DNA of 64,000 nucleotides, taken from positions 1 to 64,000 of the forward strand of contig NZ_LZIR01000075.1 in the NCBI RefSeq assembly GCF_001667035.1, written 5' to 3'. Numbering within the stretch: position 1 is the stretch's first letter; every line of letters starts with the position of its first letter. The notes under the pieces were generated by a model that was not told where the DNA came from, ran no database searches, and worked only from the letters and a program-made list of their open reading frames with translations. Positions 8,291 to 17,647 of this stretch are shown piece after piece. The stretch comes from Mycobacterium sp. 852002-51057_SCH5723018 (GTDB lineage Bacteria; Actinomycetota; Actinomycetes; Mycobacteriales; Mycobacteriaceae). The translations under genes were made by a program, and so were the position numbers.

Positions 8291-9075
8291 GCTTCCCGTA
8301 TTTCATCTCGCCCGAGCAGGCGATGCGCGAGCGCAGCGAGCTCGCCCGCAAGGGGATCGCGCGCGGCCGCAGCGTGGTGGCGTTGGCCTACGCCGGCGGT
8401 GTGCTGTTCGTCGCGGAGAACCCGTCGCGGTCGCTGCAGAAGATCAGCGAGCTCTACGACCGGGTGGGCTTCGCGGCCGCCGGCAAGTTCAACGAATTCG
8501 ACAACTTGCGCCGCGGCGGGATCCAGTTCGCCGACACGCGCGGCTACGCCTATGACCGCCGCGACGTCACCGGCCGCCAGCTCGCCAACGTCTACGCGCA
8601 GACGCTGGGCAGCATCTTCACCGAGCAGGCCAAGCCCTACGAGGTCGAGTTGTGCGTCGCCGAGGTCGCCCACTATGGCGAGACCAAACCGCCGGAGCTC
8701 TACCGGATCACCTACGACGGCTCGATCGCCGACGAGCCGCACTTCGTGGTCATGGGCGGGACCACCGAGCCGATCGCCACCGCGCTGAAGGACACCTACG
8801 CCGAAAACGCCGACCTGAGCGACGCTCTGGGCATCGCTGTGGCGGCCCTGCGGGCGGGCAGCGCCGACGCCTCCAACGGCGATCAGCCCTCCCTCGACGT
8901 GACCAGCCTGGAGGTGGCCATCCTCGACGCCAACCGGCCGCGGCGCGCGTTCCGGCGCATCAACCGACCCGCCCTGGAGAGCATGCTGCACGAGCTGGAC
9001 GCCAAGGGCTCGAAATCCGAGGACTCCGAATCCGGCGGCGAAGCGTCGGAACCCGACGGCAAATCCTCGGAGTAG
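8287..9075 (+). CDS. prcA: 20S proteasome alpha subunit PrcA
   Basis: 262 residues; non-catalytic outer-ring subunit that gates the core and docks the Mpa tail. The N-terminus FPYFISPEQAMRERSELARKG carries the gating residues of actinobacterial alpha subunits, followed by the Ntn-hydrolase fold (GGVLFVAEN, KFNEFDNLRRGG, DTRGYAYDRRDVTG). The C-terminus is a Ser/Glu-rich disordered tail (ESGGEASEPDGKSSE), somewhat longer than I recall for M. tuberculosis. GTG start within GTGA shared with the prcB stop. pafA follows after only 70 bases, without the PE/PPE and other genes found here in H37Rv. Confidence 0.97.
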   Translation: MSFPYFISPEQAMRERSELARKGIARGRSVVALAYAGGVLFVAENPSRSLQKISELYDRVGFAAAGKFNEFDNLRRGGIQFADTRGYAYDRRDVTGRQLANVYAQTLGSIFTEQAKPYEVELCVAEVAHYGETKPPELYRITYDGSIADEPHFVVMGGTTEPIATALKDTYAENADLSDALGIAVAALRAGSADASNGDQPSLDVTSLEVAILDANRPRRAFRRINRPALESMLHELDAKGSKSEDSESGGEASEPDGKSSE

Positions 9076-9145
9076 AGCCGCCCAATAACATCCACGGGCG
9101 CGGCTTCTGCACCTTTGCGGTGGGACAACCAGTACCCTCGATTAC

Positions 9146-10504
9146 GTGCAGCGACGAATTATGGGCATCGAGACCGAGTTCGGTGTCACCTGCACGTTCC
9201 ACGGCCATCGCCGCCTGTCCCCGGACGAGGTTGCCCGCTACCTGTTCCGTCGGGTGGTGTCGTGGGGCCGCAGCTCCAACGTCTTCTTGCGAAACGGCGC
9301 CCGCCTCTACCTCGACGTGGGCAGCCACCCCGAGTACGCCACCGCCGAATGCGACAGCCTGGTGCAGCTGGTCACCCACGACCGGGCCGGCGAATGGGTG
9401 CTGGAGGACCTGCTGGTCGACGCCGAGCAGCGGCTCGCCGACGAGGGCATCGGTGGTGACATCTACCTGTTCAAGAACAACACCGACTCGGCGGGCAACT
9501 CCTACGGATGCCACGAGAACTACCTGATCGTGCGTGCCGGCGAGTTCTCCCGGATCTCCGACGTGCTGCTGCCGTTCCTGGTCACCCGCCAGCTGATCTG
9601 CGGGGCCGGCAAGGTGCTGCAGACGCCCAAGGCCGCGACGTTCTGCCTGTCCCAGCGTGCCGAGCACATCTGGGAAGGCGTCTCCTCGGCCACCACCCGC
9701 AGCCGGCCGATCATCAACACCCGCGACGAGCCGCACGCCGACGCCGAGAAGTACCGGCGGCTGCACGTCATCGTCGGCGACTCCAACATGTGCGAGACGA
9801 CCACCATGCTCAAGGTGGGCACGGCGGCGCTGGTGCTGGAGATGATCGAAGCCGGCGTCCCGTTCCGCGACTTCTCCCTCGACAACCCCATCCGGGCCAT
9901 CCGCGAGGTCAGCCACGACGTCACTGGGCGCCGGCCGGTGCGGCTGGCCGGTGGACGTCAGGCCAGCGCCCTGGACATCCAGCGCGAGTACTACAGCCGC
10001 GCCGTCGAGCACCTGCAGACCCGGGAGCCCAACGCCCAGATCGAGCAGGTCGTCGACCTGTGGGGCCGCCAGCTCGACGCCGTGGAGAGCCAGGATTTCG
10101 CGAAGGTGGACACCGAGATCGACTGGGTGATCAAACGCAAGCTGTTCCAGCGCTACCAGGACCGCTACAACATGGAGCTGTCCGACCCGAAGATCGCCCA
10201 GCTCGACCTGGCCTACCACGACATCAAGCGCGGCCGCGGCGTCTTCGACCTGCTGCAGCGCAAGGGCCTGGCGACGCGGGTTACCACCGACGAGGACATC
10301 GCCGAGGCCGTCGACCACCCGCCGCAGACCACCCGAGCCCGTCTGCGCGGGGAGTTCATCAGCGCCGCCCAGGCGGCGGGCCGTGACTTCACCGTCGACT
10401 GGGTACACCTCAAGCTCAACGACCAGGCGCAGCGCACCGTGCTGTGCAAGGACCCGTTCCGGGCGGTCGACGAGCGGGTCAAGCGGCTCATCGCGAGCAT
10501 GTAG
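9146..10504 (+). CDS. pafA: Pup-protein ligase PafA
   Basis: 452 residues from a GTG start. PafA uses ATP to phosphorylate the Pup C-terminal Glu and forms an isopeptide bond with a substrate lysine. It is homologous to Dop but lacks the Dop loop. The N-terminus reads MQRRIMGIETEFG with metal-binding glutamates, and the catalytic Asp57 lies in RLYLDVGSHPEY. Later conserved blocks are INTRDEPHADAEKYRRLHVI and VDWVHLKLNDQAQRTV. The length equals what I recall for the M. tuberculosis enzyme. It lies 70 bases after prcA and 90 before pafB, likely in one expression unit. Confidence 0.97.
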   Translation: MQRRIMGIETEFGVTCTFHGHRRLSPDEVARYLFRRVVSWGRSSNVFLRNGARLYLDVGSHPEYATAECDSLVQLVTHDRAGEWVLEDLLVDAEQRLADEGIGGDIYLFKNNTDSAGNSYGCHENYLIVRAGEFSRISDVLLPFLVTRQLICGAGKVLQTPKAATFCLSQRAEHIWEGVSSATTRSRPIINTRDEPHADAEKYRRLHVIVGDSNMCETTTMLKVGTAALVLEMIEAGVPFRDFSLDNPIRAIREVSHDVTGRRPVRLAGGRQASALDIQREYYSRAVEHLQTREPNAQIEQVVDLWGRQLDAVESQDFAKVDTEIDWVIKRKLFQRYQDRYNMELSDPKIAQLDLAYHDIKRGRGVFDLLQRKGLATRVTTDEDIAEAVDHPPQTTRARLRGEFISAAQAAGRDFTVDWVHLKLNDQAQRTVLCKDPFRAVDERVKRLIASM

Positions 10505-10594
10505 TCCCTACCTGCTGGCGCGGGCGCCATCAGCTGTGTAGAGGCAGCGCGGCCGGGCGGCGGAAGCGCCCGGAAAGGGCCATCGAATAACCTG

Positions 10595-11593
10595 GTGCAG
10601 ATGGCGATCTCGAAAGTCGAGCGGTTGGTCAACCTCGTTATCGCGCTGCTGTCCACCCGGGGCTACATCACCGCGGAGAAGATCCGGTCCAGCGTCGCGG
10701 GTTATTCCGACAGCCCCAGCGCCGAGGCGTTCTCGCGGATGTTCGAGCGCGACAAGAACGAACTGCGTGACCTCGGCATCCCGCTCGAAGTCGGCCGGGT
10801 GTCGGTCACGGACCCCACCGAGGGCTACCGGATCAACCGCGACGCCTACGCGCTGCGGCCGGTCGAGCTGACCCCTGACGAGGCGGCCGCCGTCGCTGTC
10901 GCGACGCAGTTGTGGGAGTCGCCGGAGCTGATCACCGCCACCCAGGGCGCGCTGCTCAAGCTGCGCGCCGCCGGGGTCGACGTCGACCCGGACGCGCCGG
11001 TGGCCATCGCGTCCTCGGCCGGGGTTCCCGGCCTGCGGGGGTCCGAGGAGGTTCTCGGAATCCTGTTGTCCGCCATCGATTCTCGGCAGGCGGTGCAGTT
11101 CCCGCACCGGCCCTCGCGCGCCGAGCCCTACACCACGCGCACCGTGGAGCCGTGGGGCGTGGTCACCGAGAGGGGCCGCTGGTATCTGGTGGGCCACGAC
11201 CGCGACCGCGACGCCACCCGCACCTTCCGGCTCTCCCGGATCGGCGCCGGGGTCACGCCGATCGGGCCGCCCGGCGCGGTCACCGTGCCCGACGGGGTGG
11301 ACCTGCGCAAGATCGTGGCCCAGACGGTCACCGAGTGGCCGACGGGCGGGCAGGCGCGGGTGTGGGTCGCCGACGGGCGTGCCACCGCGCTGCGCCGCGC
11401 CGGAAGGTCGACGGGCGCCCACCGGAGGGGCGGCCGCGACGGCGAGGTGATCGAACTCGACATCGGATCCGCCGACGGGCTGGCGCGCGATGTCGCGGGG
11501 TATGGCGCCGACGCCGTCGTGCTCGAGCCGCAGTCCCTGCGCGACGCCGTGCTGGCCCGGCTGCGTGGCCACGCGGAGGTGCAGAGCTCGTGA
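10595..11593 (+). CDS. pafB: PafB, WYL-domain transcriptional regulator (DNA damage response)
   Basis: 332 residues from a GTG. An N-terminal winged helix-turn-helix (KVERLVNLVIALLSTRGYITAEKI) is followed by a WYL domain (EPWGVVTERGRWYLVGHDRDR) and a C-terminal WCX region. With PafC it forms the heterodimer that drives LexA-independent DNA-damage gene expression in mycobacteria; the genes are named for their link with pafA, although they are not needed for pupylation. The stop overlaps the pafC GTG in a GTGA, so the two subunits are translated together. Confidence 0.95.
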   Translation: MQMAISKVERLVNLVIALLSTRGYITAEKIRSSVAGYSDSPSAEAFSRMFERDKNELRDLGIPLEVGRVSVTDPTEGYRINRDAYALRPVELTPDEAAAVAVATQLWESPELITATQGALLKLRAAGVDVDPDAPVAIASSAGVPGLRGSEEVLGILLSAIDSRQAVQFPHRPSRAEPYTTRTVEPWGVVTERGRWYLVGHDRDRDATRTFRLSRIGAGVTPIGPPGAVTVPDGVDLRKIVAQTVTEWPTGGQARVWVADGRATALRRAGRSTGAHRRGGRDGEVIELDIGSADGLARDVAGYGADAVVLEPQSLRDAVLARLRGHAEVQSS

Positions 11594-12564
11594 CGCCTGT
11601 CTCCACCCGGCTGGTGCGGTTGCTGAACATGGTGCCGTATTTCCAGGCCAACCCGAAGGTCACCCGCGCCAAGGCCGCGGCTGACCTGGGCGTCTCGGCC
11701 AAGCAGCTGGAGGAGGACCTCAACCAGCTGTGGATGTGCGGCCTTCCCGGCTACTACCCGGGTGACCTCATCGATTTCGAGTTCTCCGGCGACACCATCG
11801 AGGTGACGTTCTCGGCGGGCATCGACCGGCCGCTCAAACTCACGTCGCCGGAGGCGACGGGCCTGCTGGTGGCCCTGCGGGCGCTGGCCGACATTCCCGG
11901 CGTGGTCGATCCGGAGGCGGCGCGCAGCGCGATGGCCAAGATCGAGGCCGCCGCCGGCGCCATCGGGCAGGACAACACGGCCTTGGCGGCGGCCATCGAC
12001 GAGCCCGCGCCGGTCGAGAGCCGGGCCGCGGCCGCCGTGCGCACGGCGGTGCAGTACAAGCACGCACTGGCCATCGACTACTACTCCGCCTCGCACGACA
12101 CGCTGACCAGCCGGATCGTCGACCCCGTCCGGGTGCTGCTGATCGGCGGGCACAGCTACCTGGAGGCCTGGTCGCGCGAAGCCGAAGGGGTCCGGCTGTT
12201 CCGCTTCGACCGGATCGTCGACGCCACCGAGCTGGGCGAGCCGGCGGCTCCGCCCGAACCCGTGGTGCACGCGCCGCCGGACACGTCACTGTTCGACGGC
12301 GACCCGGCGCTGCCGTCGGCCAGGCTCCGGGTGGCGCCCTCGGCGTCGTGGATGCTCGAGTACTACCCGATGCGCGAGGTGCTCGAGTTGCCGGATGGCT
12401 CGTGCGAGGTCGTCATGACCTTTGCCTCCGAGGACTGGATGACGCGCCTGGTGCTCGGCTTCGGGGCGGCCGTGCGCGTCCTTGAACCGGCGTCGCTCGC
12501 GCAGCGTGTCCGGGATGCCGCGGCGGCGGCCCTGGAGTCCTACCAGGTCGCCGCGCAGTCTTAG
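11590..12564 (+). CDS. pafC: PafC, WYL-domain partner of PafB
   Basis: 324 residues starting GTG at 11590 in GTGA shared with pafB (MTPVSTRLVRLLNMVPYF). It has a helix-turn-helix N-terminus (KAAADLGVSAKQLEEDLNQLWMCGLPGY), a WYL domain (IVDPVRVLLIGGHSYLEAWSREAEGVRLFRFDRI) and a WCX C-terminus. It acts with PafB as the DNA-damage activator of mycobacteria. The frame is open far upstream, antisense-like through pafB, but homology begins only here. Confidence 0.95.
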   Translation: MTPVSTRLVRLLNMVPYFQANPKVTRAKAAADLGVSAKQLEEDLNQLWMCGLPGYYPGDLIDFEFSGDTIEVTFSAGIDRPLKLTSPEATGLLVALRALADIPGVVDPEAARSAMAKIEAAAGAIGQDNTALAAAIDEPAPVESRAAAAVRTAVQYKHALAIDYYSASHDTLTSRIVDPVRVLLIGGHSYLEAWSREAEGVRLFRFDRIVDATELGEPAAPPEPVVHAPPDTSLFDGDPALPSARLRVAPSASWMLEYYPMREVLELPDGSCEVVMTFASEDWMTRLVLGFGAAVRVLEPASLAQRVRDAAAAALESYQVAAQS

Positions 12565-12635
12565 CGTCCGGCGCGGGCACACCGGCCCGTCGCCGCGCTG
12601 CGGTAGCATCGGGTGGACGTCTGGAGGTAATCAAA

Positions 12636-12899
12636 GTGGGCAGTCTTAGTCCGTGGCACTGGGCGATCCTCGCTGTCGTAGTGATTCTGCTGTTCGGTGC
12701 CAAGAAGCTCCCCGATGCCGCGCGCTCGTTGGGCAAGTCGATGCGCATCTTCAAGTCCGAGATGCGTGAAATGCAGACCGAGGGCAAGTCCGACGCGCCT
12801 TCCCTGCAATCGCCTCCGCCAGCCCAACCCGTGCAGTCGCAGCGGGTCGACCCGCCGGCGGCCACCGAGCAGGGCCACACCGAAGCGCGCCCGGCTTAA
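12636..12899 (+). CDS. tatA: Sec-independent translocase subunit TatA
   Basis: 87 residues from a GTG preceded by CTGGAGGTAA. One N-terminal transmembrane helix (HWAILAVVVILLFGAKKLPDAARSLG) includes the FGAKKLP hinge, followed by an amphipathic helix and a Pro/Gln-rich tail. TatA oligomers form the pore of the twin-arginine pathway for folded proteins. tatC follows after 50 bases, so they form one operon downstream of pafBC, as in other mycobacteria. Confidence 0.95.
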   Translation: MGSLSPWHWAILAVVVILLFGAKKLPDAARSLGKSMRIFKSEMREMQTEGKSDAPSLQSPPPAQPVQSQRVDPPAATEQGHTEARPA

Positions 12900-12949
12900 C
12901 CGCGTCGCCGCGGTGGCCGAGCGCGACTGACCGACCGTTAAAGACCACG

Positions 12950-13918
12950 GTGAAAGGTTTCAGGGTTTCAGCGCGCACCGCCGGCTTGCTGAAACGGCTC
13001 AACCCTCGCAACAGGCGCAGCCGCGCCAATCCCGACGCGACGATGTCGCTCGTCGACCACCTGACCGAGCTGCGTACCCGGCTGCTGATCTCGCTGGCCG
13101 CCATCCTGGTCACGACGATCTTCGGCTTCGTCTGGTATTCGCATTCGATCTTGGGGCTGGAAAGCCTCGGCGAATGGCTGCGCCATCCCTATTGTTCGTT
13201 GCCGCAGTCGGCCCGTGCCTCGATCAGCGCCGACGGGCAGTGCCGGCTGCTGGCCACGGCGCCGTTCGACCAATTCATGTTGCGGCTCAAGGTCGGGCTG
13301 ACCGCCGGGATCGTGCTCGCCTGCCCGGTGTGGTTCTACGAGCTGTGGGCGTTCATCACCCCCGGGCTCTATCAAAAGGAGCGCCGCTTCGCGATCGCGT
13401 TCGTGATCCCCGCCGCGGTGTTGTTCGTCGTCGGCGCCGTGCTGGCCTACCTCGTGCTGTCCAAGGCGCTGGCATTCCTGTTGACGGTCGGCAGCGACGT
13501 GCAGGTGACCGCGCTGTCTGGCGACCGGTATTTCGGCTTCCTGATCAACCTGCTGGTGGTGTTCGGGGTCAGCTTCGAATTCCCGCTGCTGATGGTCATG
13601 CTCAACATCACCGGCGTGCTGACCTACGAGCGGCTCAAGTCGTGGCGGCGCGGCCTGATCTTCGGCATGTTCGCGTTCGCGGCGATGTTCACGCCCGGAT
13701 CCGATCCGTTTTCGATGACCGCCCTCGGGGTGGCGCTGTCGGTGCTGCTCGAGTTCGCCATCCAAATCGCCCGGCTGCACGACAAGCGGAAGGCCAAGCG
13801 CGAGGCGCAGGCCATGATCCCCGATGACGAGGCATCGGTCATCGAGCCGCCCGCCCCGATACACGAGCCCGTGCCGGAGCCGTCGTTCACCGCAGGTCAG
13901 CATGACGATGTCACCTAG
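12950..13918 (+). CDS. tatC: Sec-independent translocase subunit TatC
   Basis: 322 residues, six predicted transmembrane helices, twin-arginine receptor of the inner membrane. The conserved N-terminal motif reads MSLVDHLTELRTRLL; later motifs are FYELWAFITPGLY and FGVSFEFPLL. The C-terminal tail (residues about 280-322) is cytoplasmic, with KRKAKREAQ then a Pro/Glu-rich end. I place the start at the GTG at 12950; a few residues more or less are possible because the extreme N-terminus varies between species. Confidence 0.94.
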   Translation: MKGFRVSARTAGLLKRLNPRNRRSRANPDATMSLVDHLTELRTRLLISLAAILVTTIFGFVWYSHSILGLESLGEWLRHPYCSLPQSARASISADGQCRLLATAPFDQFMLRLKVGLTAGIVLACPVWFYELWAFITPGLYQKERRFAIAFVIPAAVLFVVGAVLAYLVLSKALAFLLTVGSDVQVTALSGDRYFGFLINLLVVFGVSFEFPLLMVMLNITGVLTYERLKSWRRGLIFGMFAFAAMFTPGSDPFSMTALGVALSVLLEFAIQIARLHDKRKAKREAQAMIPDDEASVIEPPAPIHEPVPEPSFTAGQHDDVT

Positions 13919-14005
13919 CCCCGCTTCCCGCGAGCGTGCGTGTTTGTACCGCGACACGCCGGTATTGACGTACAACTGCGCACCCTCGCGCGATCCGGCG
14001 GCGGC

Positions 14006-16756
14006 GTGACGGAGCCGGCCGAGCTGGCCCGGTTCGCCGCCGAACTGCGTTTTACGCTCGACGACTTTCAGCGGCGGGCCTGTGCGGCGCTGGAACAGGG
14101 CCACGGGGTGCTGGTCTGCGCGCCGACCGGCGCCGGCAAGACCGTGGTCGGCGAATTCGCCGTGCACCTGGCGCTGGCGGCCGGGGGTAAGTGCTTCTAC
14201 ACCACACCGCTGAAGGCACTGAGCAACCAGAAGCACACCGACCTGACCGCGCGGTACGGCCGCGACCGGATCGGCCTGCTGACCGGCGACATGTCGGTGA
14301 ACGCCGACGCGCCCGTCGTGGTGATGACCACCGAAGTGCTGCGCAACATGCTCTACGCCGATTCGCCTGCGCTGCAAGGTCTTTCGTATGTGGTGATGGA
14401 TGAGGTGCATTTCCTGGCCGACCGGATGCGCGGTCCGGTGTGGGAGGAGGTGATCCTGCACCTGCCCGACGAGGTGCGCCTGGTCAGTCTCTCGGCCACG
14501 GTGAGCAACGCCGAGGAGTTCGGCGGCTGGATCCAGACCGTGCGCGGCGACACGACCGTCGTGGTCGACGAACACCGGCCGGTGCCGCTGTGGCAACACG
14601 TCCTGGTGGGCAAGCGACTGTTCGACCTGTTCGACTATCGGGACCGTGACGGCGCCGAGGCCGCTGACCAACGCCAGCCGCGGGTCGATCCGGACCTGTC
14701 GCGCCACATCGCCCATCGGCGTGAAGCCGACCGGATGTCGGATTGGCAGCCACGCCGGGGGCGGGGCGTGACCAGCCGGCCGCGGTTCTATCGGCCGCCC
14801 GGTCGGCCGGACGTGATCGCGATCCTGGATTCCCAGGGGCTGCTGCCGGCGATCACGTTCGTGTTCTCCCGGGCCGGTTGTGACGCCGCGGTCGCCCAGT
14901 GCCTGCGCTCGCCGCTGCGGCTGACCACCGAGGAGGAGCGTGCGCAGATCGCCGAGGTGATCGACCACCGGTGCGGTGATCTTGCCGACTCCGACCTGGC
15001 GGTGCTCGGCTACTACGAGTGGCGCGAGGGGCTGCTGCGCGGCCTGGCCGCCCACCACGCCGGGATGTTGCCGGCGTTCCGCCACACCGTGGAGGAGTTG
15101 TTCACCGCCGGGCTGGTCAAGGCGGTGTTTGCCACCGAAACGCTGGCGCTCGGCATCAACATGCCCGCCCGCACGGTGGTGCTCGAGCGGCTGGTGAAGT
15201 TCAACGGCGAGCAGCACGTGCCGCTGACACCGGGGGAGTACACGCAGTTGACCGGCCGCGCCGGCCGGCGCGGCATCGACGTTGAGGGCCACGCCGTGGT
15301 GCTGTGGAATCCCAGCGAGGAAACCACCGAGCCGTCCGCGGTCGCCGGCCTGGCCTCCACCCGTACCTTCCCGCTGCGCAGTTCGTTCGCGCCGTCCTAC
15401 AACATGACGATCAACCTGGTGCGCCACATGGGTCCCGAGCAGGCTCATCAGCTGCTGGAGCAGTCGTTCGCCCAGTACCAGGCCGACCGCTCGGTCGTCG
15501 GGCTGGTTCGCGGCATCGAGCGCGGAAAACGCCTGCTCGACGAGATCGCCTCCGAGCTGGGCGGGCCGGCGGCGCCGATCCTCGAATACGCCCGGCTGCG
15601 GGCGCGGATTTCGGAGATGGAGCGCGCGCAGTCCCGCGCGTCGCGGCTGCACCGGCGGCAGGCGGCCAGCGATGCGCTGGCCGGGCTGCGTCGAGGCGAC
15701 ATCATCACGATCGACCACGGACGGCGCGGCGGGCTGGCGGTGGTGCTGGAGTCGGCCCGCGACAGCGACGACCCGCGCCCACTGGTGCTCACCGAACACC
15801 GTTGGGCGGGGCGGATTTCGTCGGCGGACTATTCGGGAGCGGCGGCGCCGGTGGGTTCCATGTCGTTGCCCAAGCGCGTCGAGCATCGCCAGCCGCGGGT
15901 GCGGCGCGATTTGGCTTCGGCGCTGCGCTCGGCCGCCGCCGGACTGACCGTTCCATCCGGCCGCCGTGGGCGTGGTGACACGGACGGCTTCCACGACCCG
16001 GAGCTGGCGTCGTTGCGGGCGGAGTTGCGCCGCCATCCCGCCCACAACAGCCCGGAGGAGCGGATCCGCGAGGCCGAGCGCTACCTGCGCATCGAGCGTG
16101 ACAACGCGCAGTTGGAGAAGAAGGTCGGCGCCGCCACCAACTCGCTGGCCCGCACGTTCGACCGGATCGTCGGGCTCCTCACCGAGCGCGGTTTCATCGA
16201 GGGTCCGGCCAGCGACCCGCACGTCACCGACGACGGCCGCATGCTGGCGCGGATCTACAGCGAAAGCGACCTGCTGGTCGCCGAATGCCTGCGCACCGGC
16301 GCGTGGGCGGGTTTGAAACCGGCCGAGTTGGCCGCGGTGGTGTCGGCGGTGCTCTACGAGTCGCGCGGCGGGGACGGCCCCGGCGCCGCGGCCGCCGGGG
16401 AGGTGCCCACCCAACCATTGCGGCAGGCGCTGCAGCAGACGTCGCGGCTGTCGACGGCGCTGCGCGCCGACGAGCAGACGCATCGCATCGGCCCGAGCCG
16501 CGAACCCGACGACGGCTTCGTCACCGTCATCTACCGCTGGGCCCGGACCGGAGACCTGGCCGCGGCGCTGGCCGCCGCCGACGTTTCCGGCAGCGGTTCC
16601 CCGCTATCGGCGGGCGACTTCGTCCGGTGGTGCCGCCAAGTGCTCGACCTGTTGGACCAGGTCCGCAACGCCGCCCCGGATCCCGACGTTCGGGCCACCG
16701 CCAAGCGCGCCATCAATGAGGTTCGGCGCGGCGTCGTCGCAGTTGACGCCGGGTAG
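14006..16756 (+). CDS. helY: ATP-dependent DEAD/DEAH-box helicase HelY
   Basis: 916 residues from the GTG at 14006 (VTEPAELARF). A Ski2/Mtr4-like superfamily 2 helicase: Q-region TLDDFQRRAC, Walker A APTGAGKT at residues 39-46, DEVH box in VVMDEVHFLADRM, SAT motif LSLSATVSN-type, and motif VI QLTGRAGRRGID. The C-terminal half matches the DSHCT region of RNA/DNA-processing helicases. The cellular substrate in mycobacteria is not firmly known. It lies downstream of tatC after a gap of about 90 bases. An upstream ATG in frame at 13940 has no family match. Confidence 0.93.
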   Translation: MTEPAELARFAAELRFTLDDFQRRACAALEQGHGVLVCAPTGAGKTVVGEFAVHLALAAGGKCFYTTPLKALSNQKHTDLTARYGRDRIGLLTGDMSVNADAPVVVMTTEVLRNMLYADSPALQGLSYVVMDEVHFLADRMRGPVWEEVILHLPDEVRLVSLSATVSNAEEFGGWIQTVRGDTTVVVDEHRPVPLWQHVLVGKRLFDLFDYRDRDGAEAADQRQPRVDPDLSRHIAHRREADRMSDWQPRRGRGVTSRPRFYRPPGRPDVIAILDSQGLLPAITFVFSRAGCDAAVAQCLRSPLRLTTEEERAQIAEVIDHRCGDLADSDLAVLGYYEWREGLLRGLAAHHAGMLPAFRHTVEELFTAGLVKAVFATETLALGINMPARTVVLERLVKFNGEQHVPLTPGEYTQLTGRAGRRGIDVEGHAVVLWNPSEETTEPSAVAGLASTRTFPLRSSFAPSYNMTINLVRHMGPEQAHQLLEQSFAQYQADRSVVGLVRGIERGKRLLDEIASELGGPAAPILEYARLRARISEMERAQSRASRLHRRQAASDALAGLRRGDIITIDHGRRGGLAVVLESARDSDDPRPLVLTEHRWAGRISSADYSGAAAPVGSMSLPKRVEHRQPRVRRDLASALRSAAAGLTVPSGRRGRGDTDGFHDPELASLRAELRRHPAHNSPEERIREAERYLRIERDNAQLEKKVGAATNSLARTFDRIVGLLTERGFIEGPASDPHVTDDGRMLARIYSESDLLVAECLRTGAWAGLKPAELAAVVSAVLYESRGGDGPGAAAAGEVPTQPLRQALQQTSRLSTALRADEQTHRIGPSREPDDGFVTVIYRWARTGDLAAALAAADVSGSGSPLSAGDFVRWCRQVLDLLDQVRNAAPDPDVRATAKRAINEVRRGVVAVDAG

Positions 16757-16835
16757 GCTGGGCCCGAGCTACCGTTACAGCCGTAATCGGAACCGGATGA
16801 CTTCGGCTAAGACATAAGGGGACTGAGGAGAAACG

Positions 16836-17603
16836 ATGAGCGGACCGCACGGATCGGACCCGGGCCACCAGTGGCAACCGCCCGGCCAGGGCGGCGACCA
16901 ATCCTCGGAGCCGACACAGGTGGGATCGCCCTGGCAGCAGCAGCACTCGCCCCAGGACGCGACGTGGCAGGCCCCGGCGTATACGCCGCCCGCCGAATAT
17001 CCGCAGTACCAGCCGCCGACCGAGCAGGCATACCCGCAGCAATACCAGCAGCCCGGCCAGTATGGCCAGCCGGGCCAGCCCGGGCAGTTCGGCGCCCAGC
17101 CCCCGCAGTACGCGCCGCCGGGCCAATACGGCCAACCAGGGCAGTACCCGCAACCCGGCCAGTACGGCCAGCCGGGCCAGCCCGGCCAATACGGTCAGCC
17201 CGGCCAGCCTGGTCAATACGGTCAGTACCCGCAGCAGTACCCGCCCTACGAACAGCCGGGTAAGAAGCGCTCGATGGCGCTCATCGGCGGCGTGACCGGC
17301 GCGATCCTCTTCCTGCTCATCGCGGTCGTGCTGGTGCTCGGCTTCTGGCAGCCGGGCTTCTTCGTCACCACCAAGCTCGACGTCAACAAGGCCCAGACCG
17401 GTGTGCAGCAGATCCTCTCCGACGAGACGAACGGCTACGGCGCCAAGAACGTCAAAGACGTCAAGTGCAACCGCGGCCAAGATCCCGTCGTCAAGAAGGG
17501 CGGCACCTTCGACTGCGACGTCAGCATCGATGGCGCCCAAAAGCGCGTGACGGTGACCTTCCAGGACAACAAGGGCACCTACGAGGTCGGTCGGCCGCAA
17601 TAA
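16836..17603 (+). CDS. Pro/Gln/Gly/Tyr-rich membrane protein with DUF4333-type domain, Rv2091c-like
   Basis: 255 residues. The N-terminal 145 are low complexity with repeated GQYGQPGQP units. One transmembrane helix follows a basic stretch (KKRSMALIGGVTGAILFLLIAVVLVLGFW, about 148-175), then an extracytoplasmic domain of about 80 residues with two Cys (VKCNRGQ and FDCDVSIDG) typical of DUF4333. The ATG follows GAGGAGA. It corresponds to Rv2091c, a membrane protein of unknown function. The repetitive DNA (17040-17240) is a likely site of length variation. Ends at a hairpin shared with the convergent exonuclease gene. Confidence 0.9.
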   Translation: MSGPHGSDPGHQWQPPGQGGDQSSEPTQVGSPWQQQHSPQDATWQAPAYTPPAEYPQYQPPTEQAYPQQYQQPGQYGQPGQPGQFGAQPPQYAPPGQYGQPGQYPQPGQYGQPGQPGQYGQPGQPGQYGQYPQQYPPYEQPGKKRSMALIGGVTGAILFLLIAVVLVLGFWQPGFFVTTKLDVNKAQTGVQQILSDETNGYGAKNVKDVKCNRGQDPVVKKGGTFDCDVSIDGAQKRVTVTFQDNKGTYEVGRPQ

Positions 17604-17623
17604 CCGATTGCCCGCCTCCTCCT

Positions 17624-17641
17624 CGCGCCGCCATCGGCGCG
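17624..17641. terminator. Hairpin between convergent Rv2091c-like and exonuclease genes
   Basis: CGCGCCG (17624-17630) pairs perfectly with CGGCGCG (17635-17641) across a four-base loop, CCAT. It sits 20 bases after one stop and 6 bases beyond the other, so it can terminate both genes. The 5' flank (CCGATTGCCCGCCTCCTCC) resembles the 5' part of the palindrome before dop (CCGATTGCCTGGCTCCTCC), suggesting a partial member of the same repeat family. Confidence 0.55.
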
Positions 17642-17647
17642 CGAAGC

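Noticed and set aside
10912..11589. 5' extension of pafC through pafB
   Set aside because: Arg/Gly-rich out-of-frame translation of pafB; PafC homology starts at the GTG at 11590.
12968..16483. Minus-strand open frame of over 1100 codons opposite tatC and helY
   Set aside because: It runs through two well-identified genes in antisense and has no recognisable domain.
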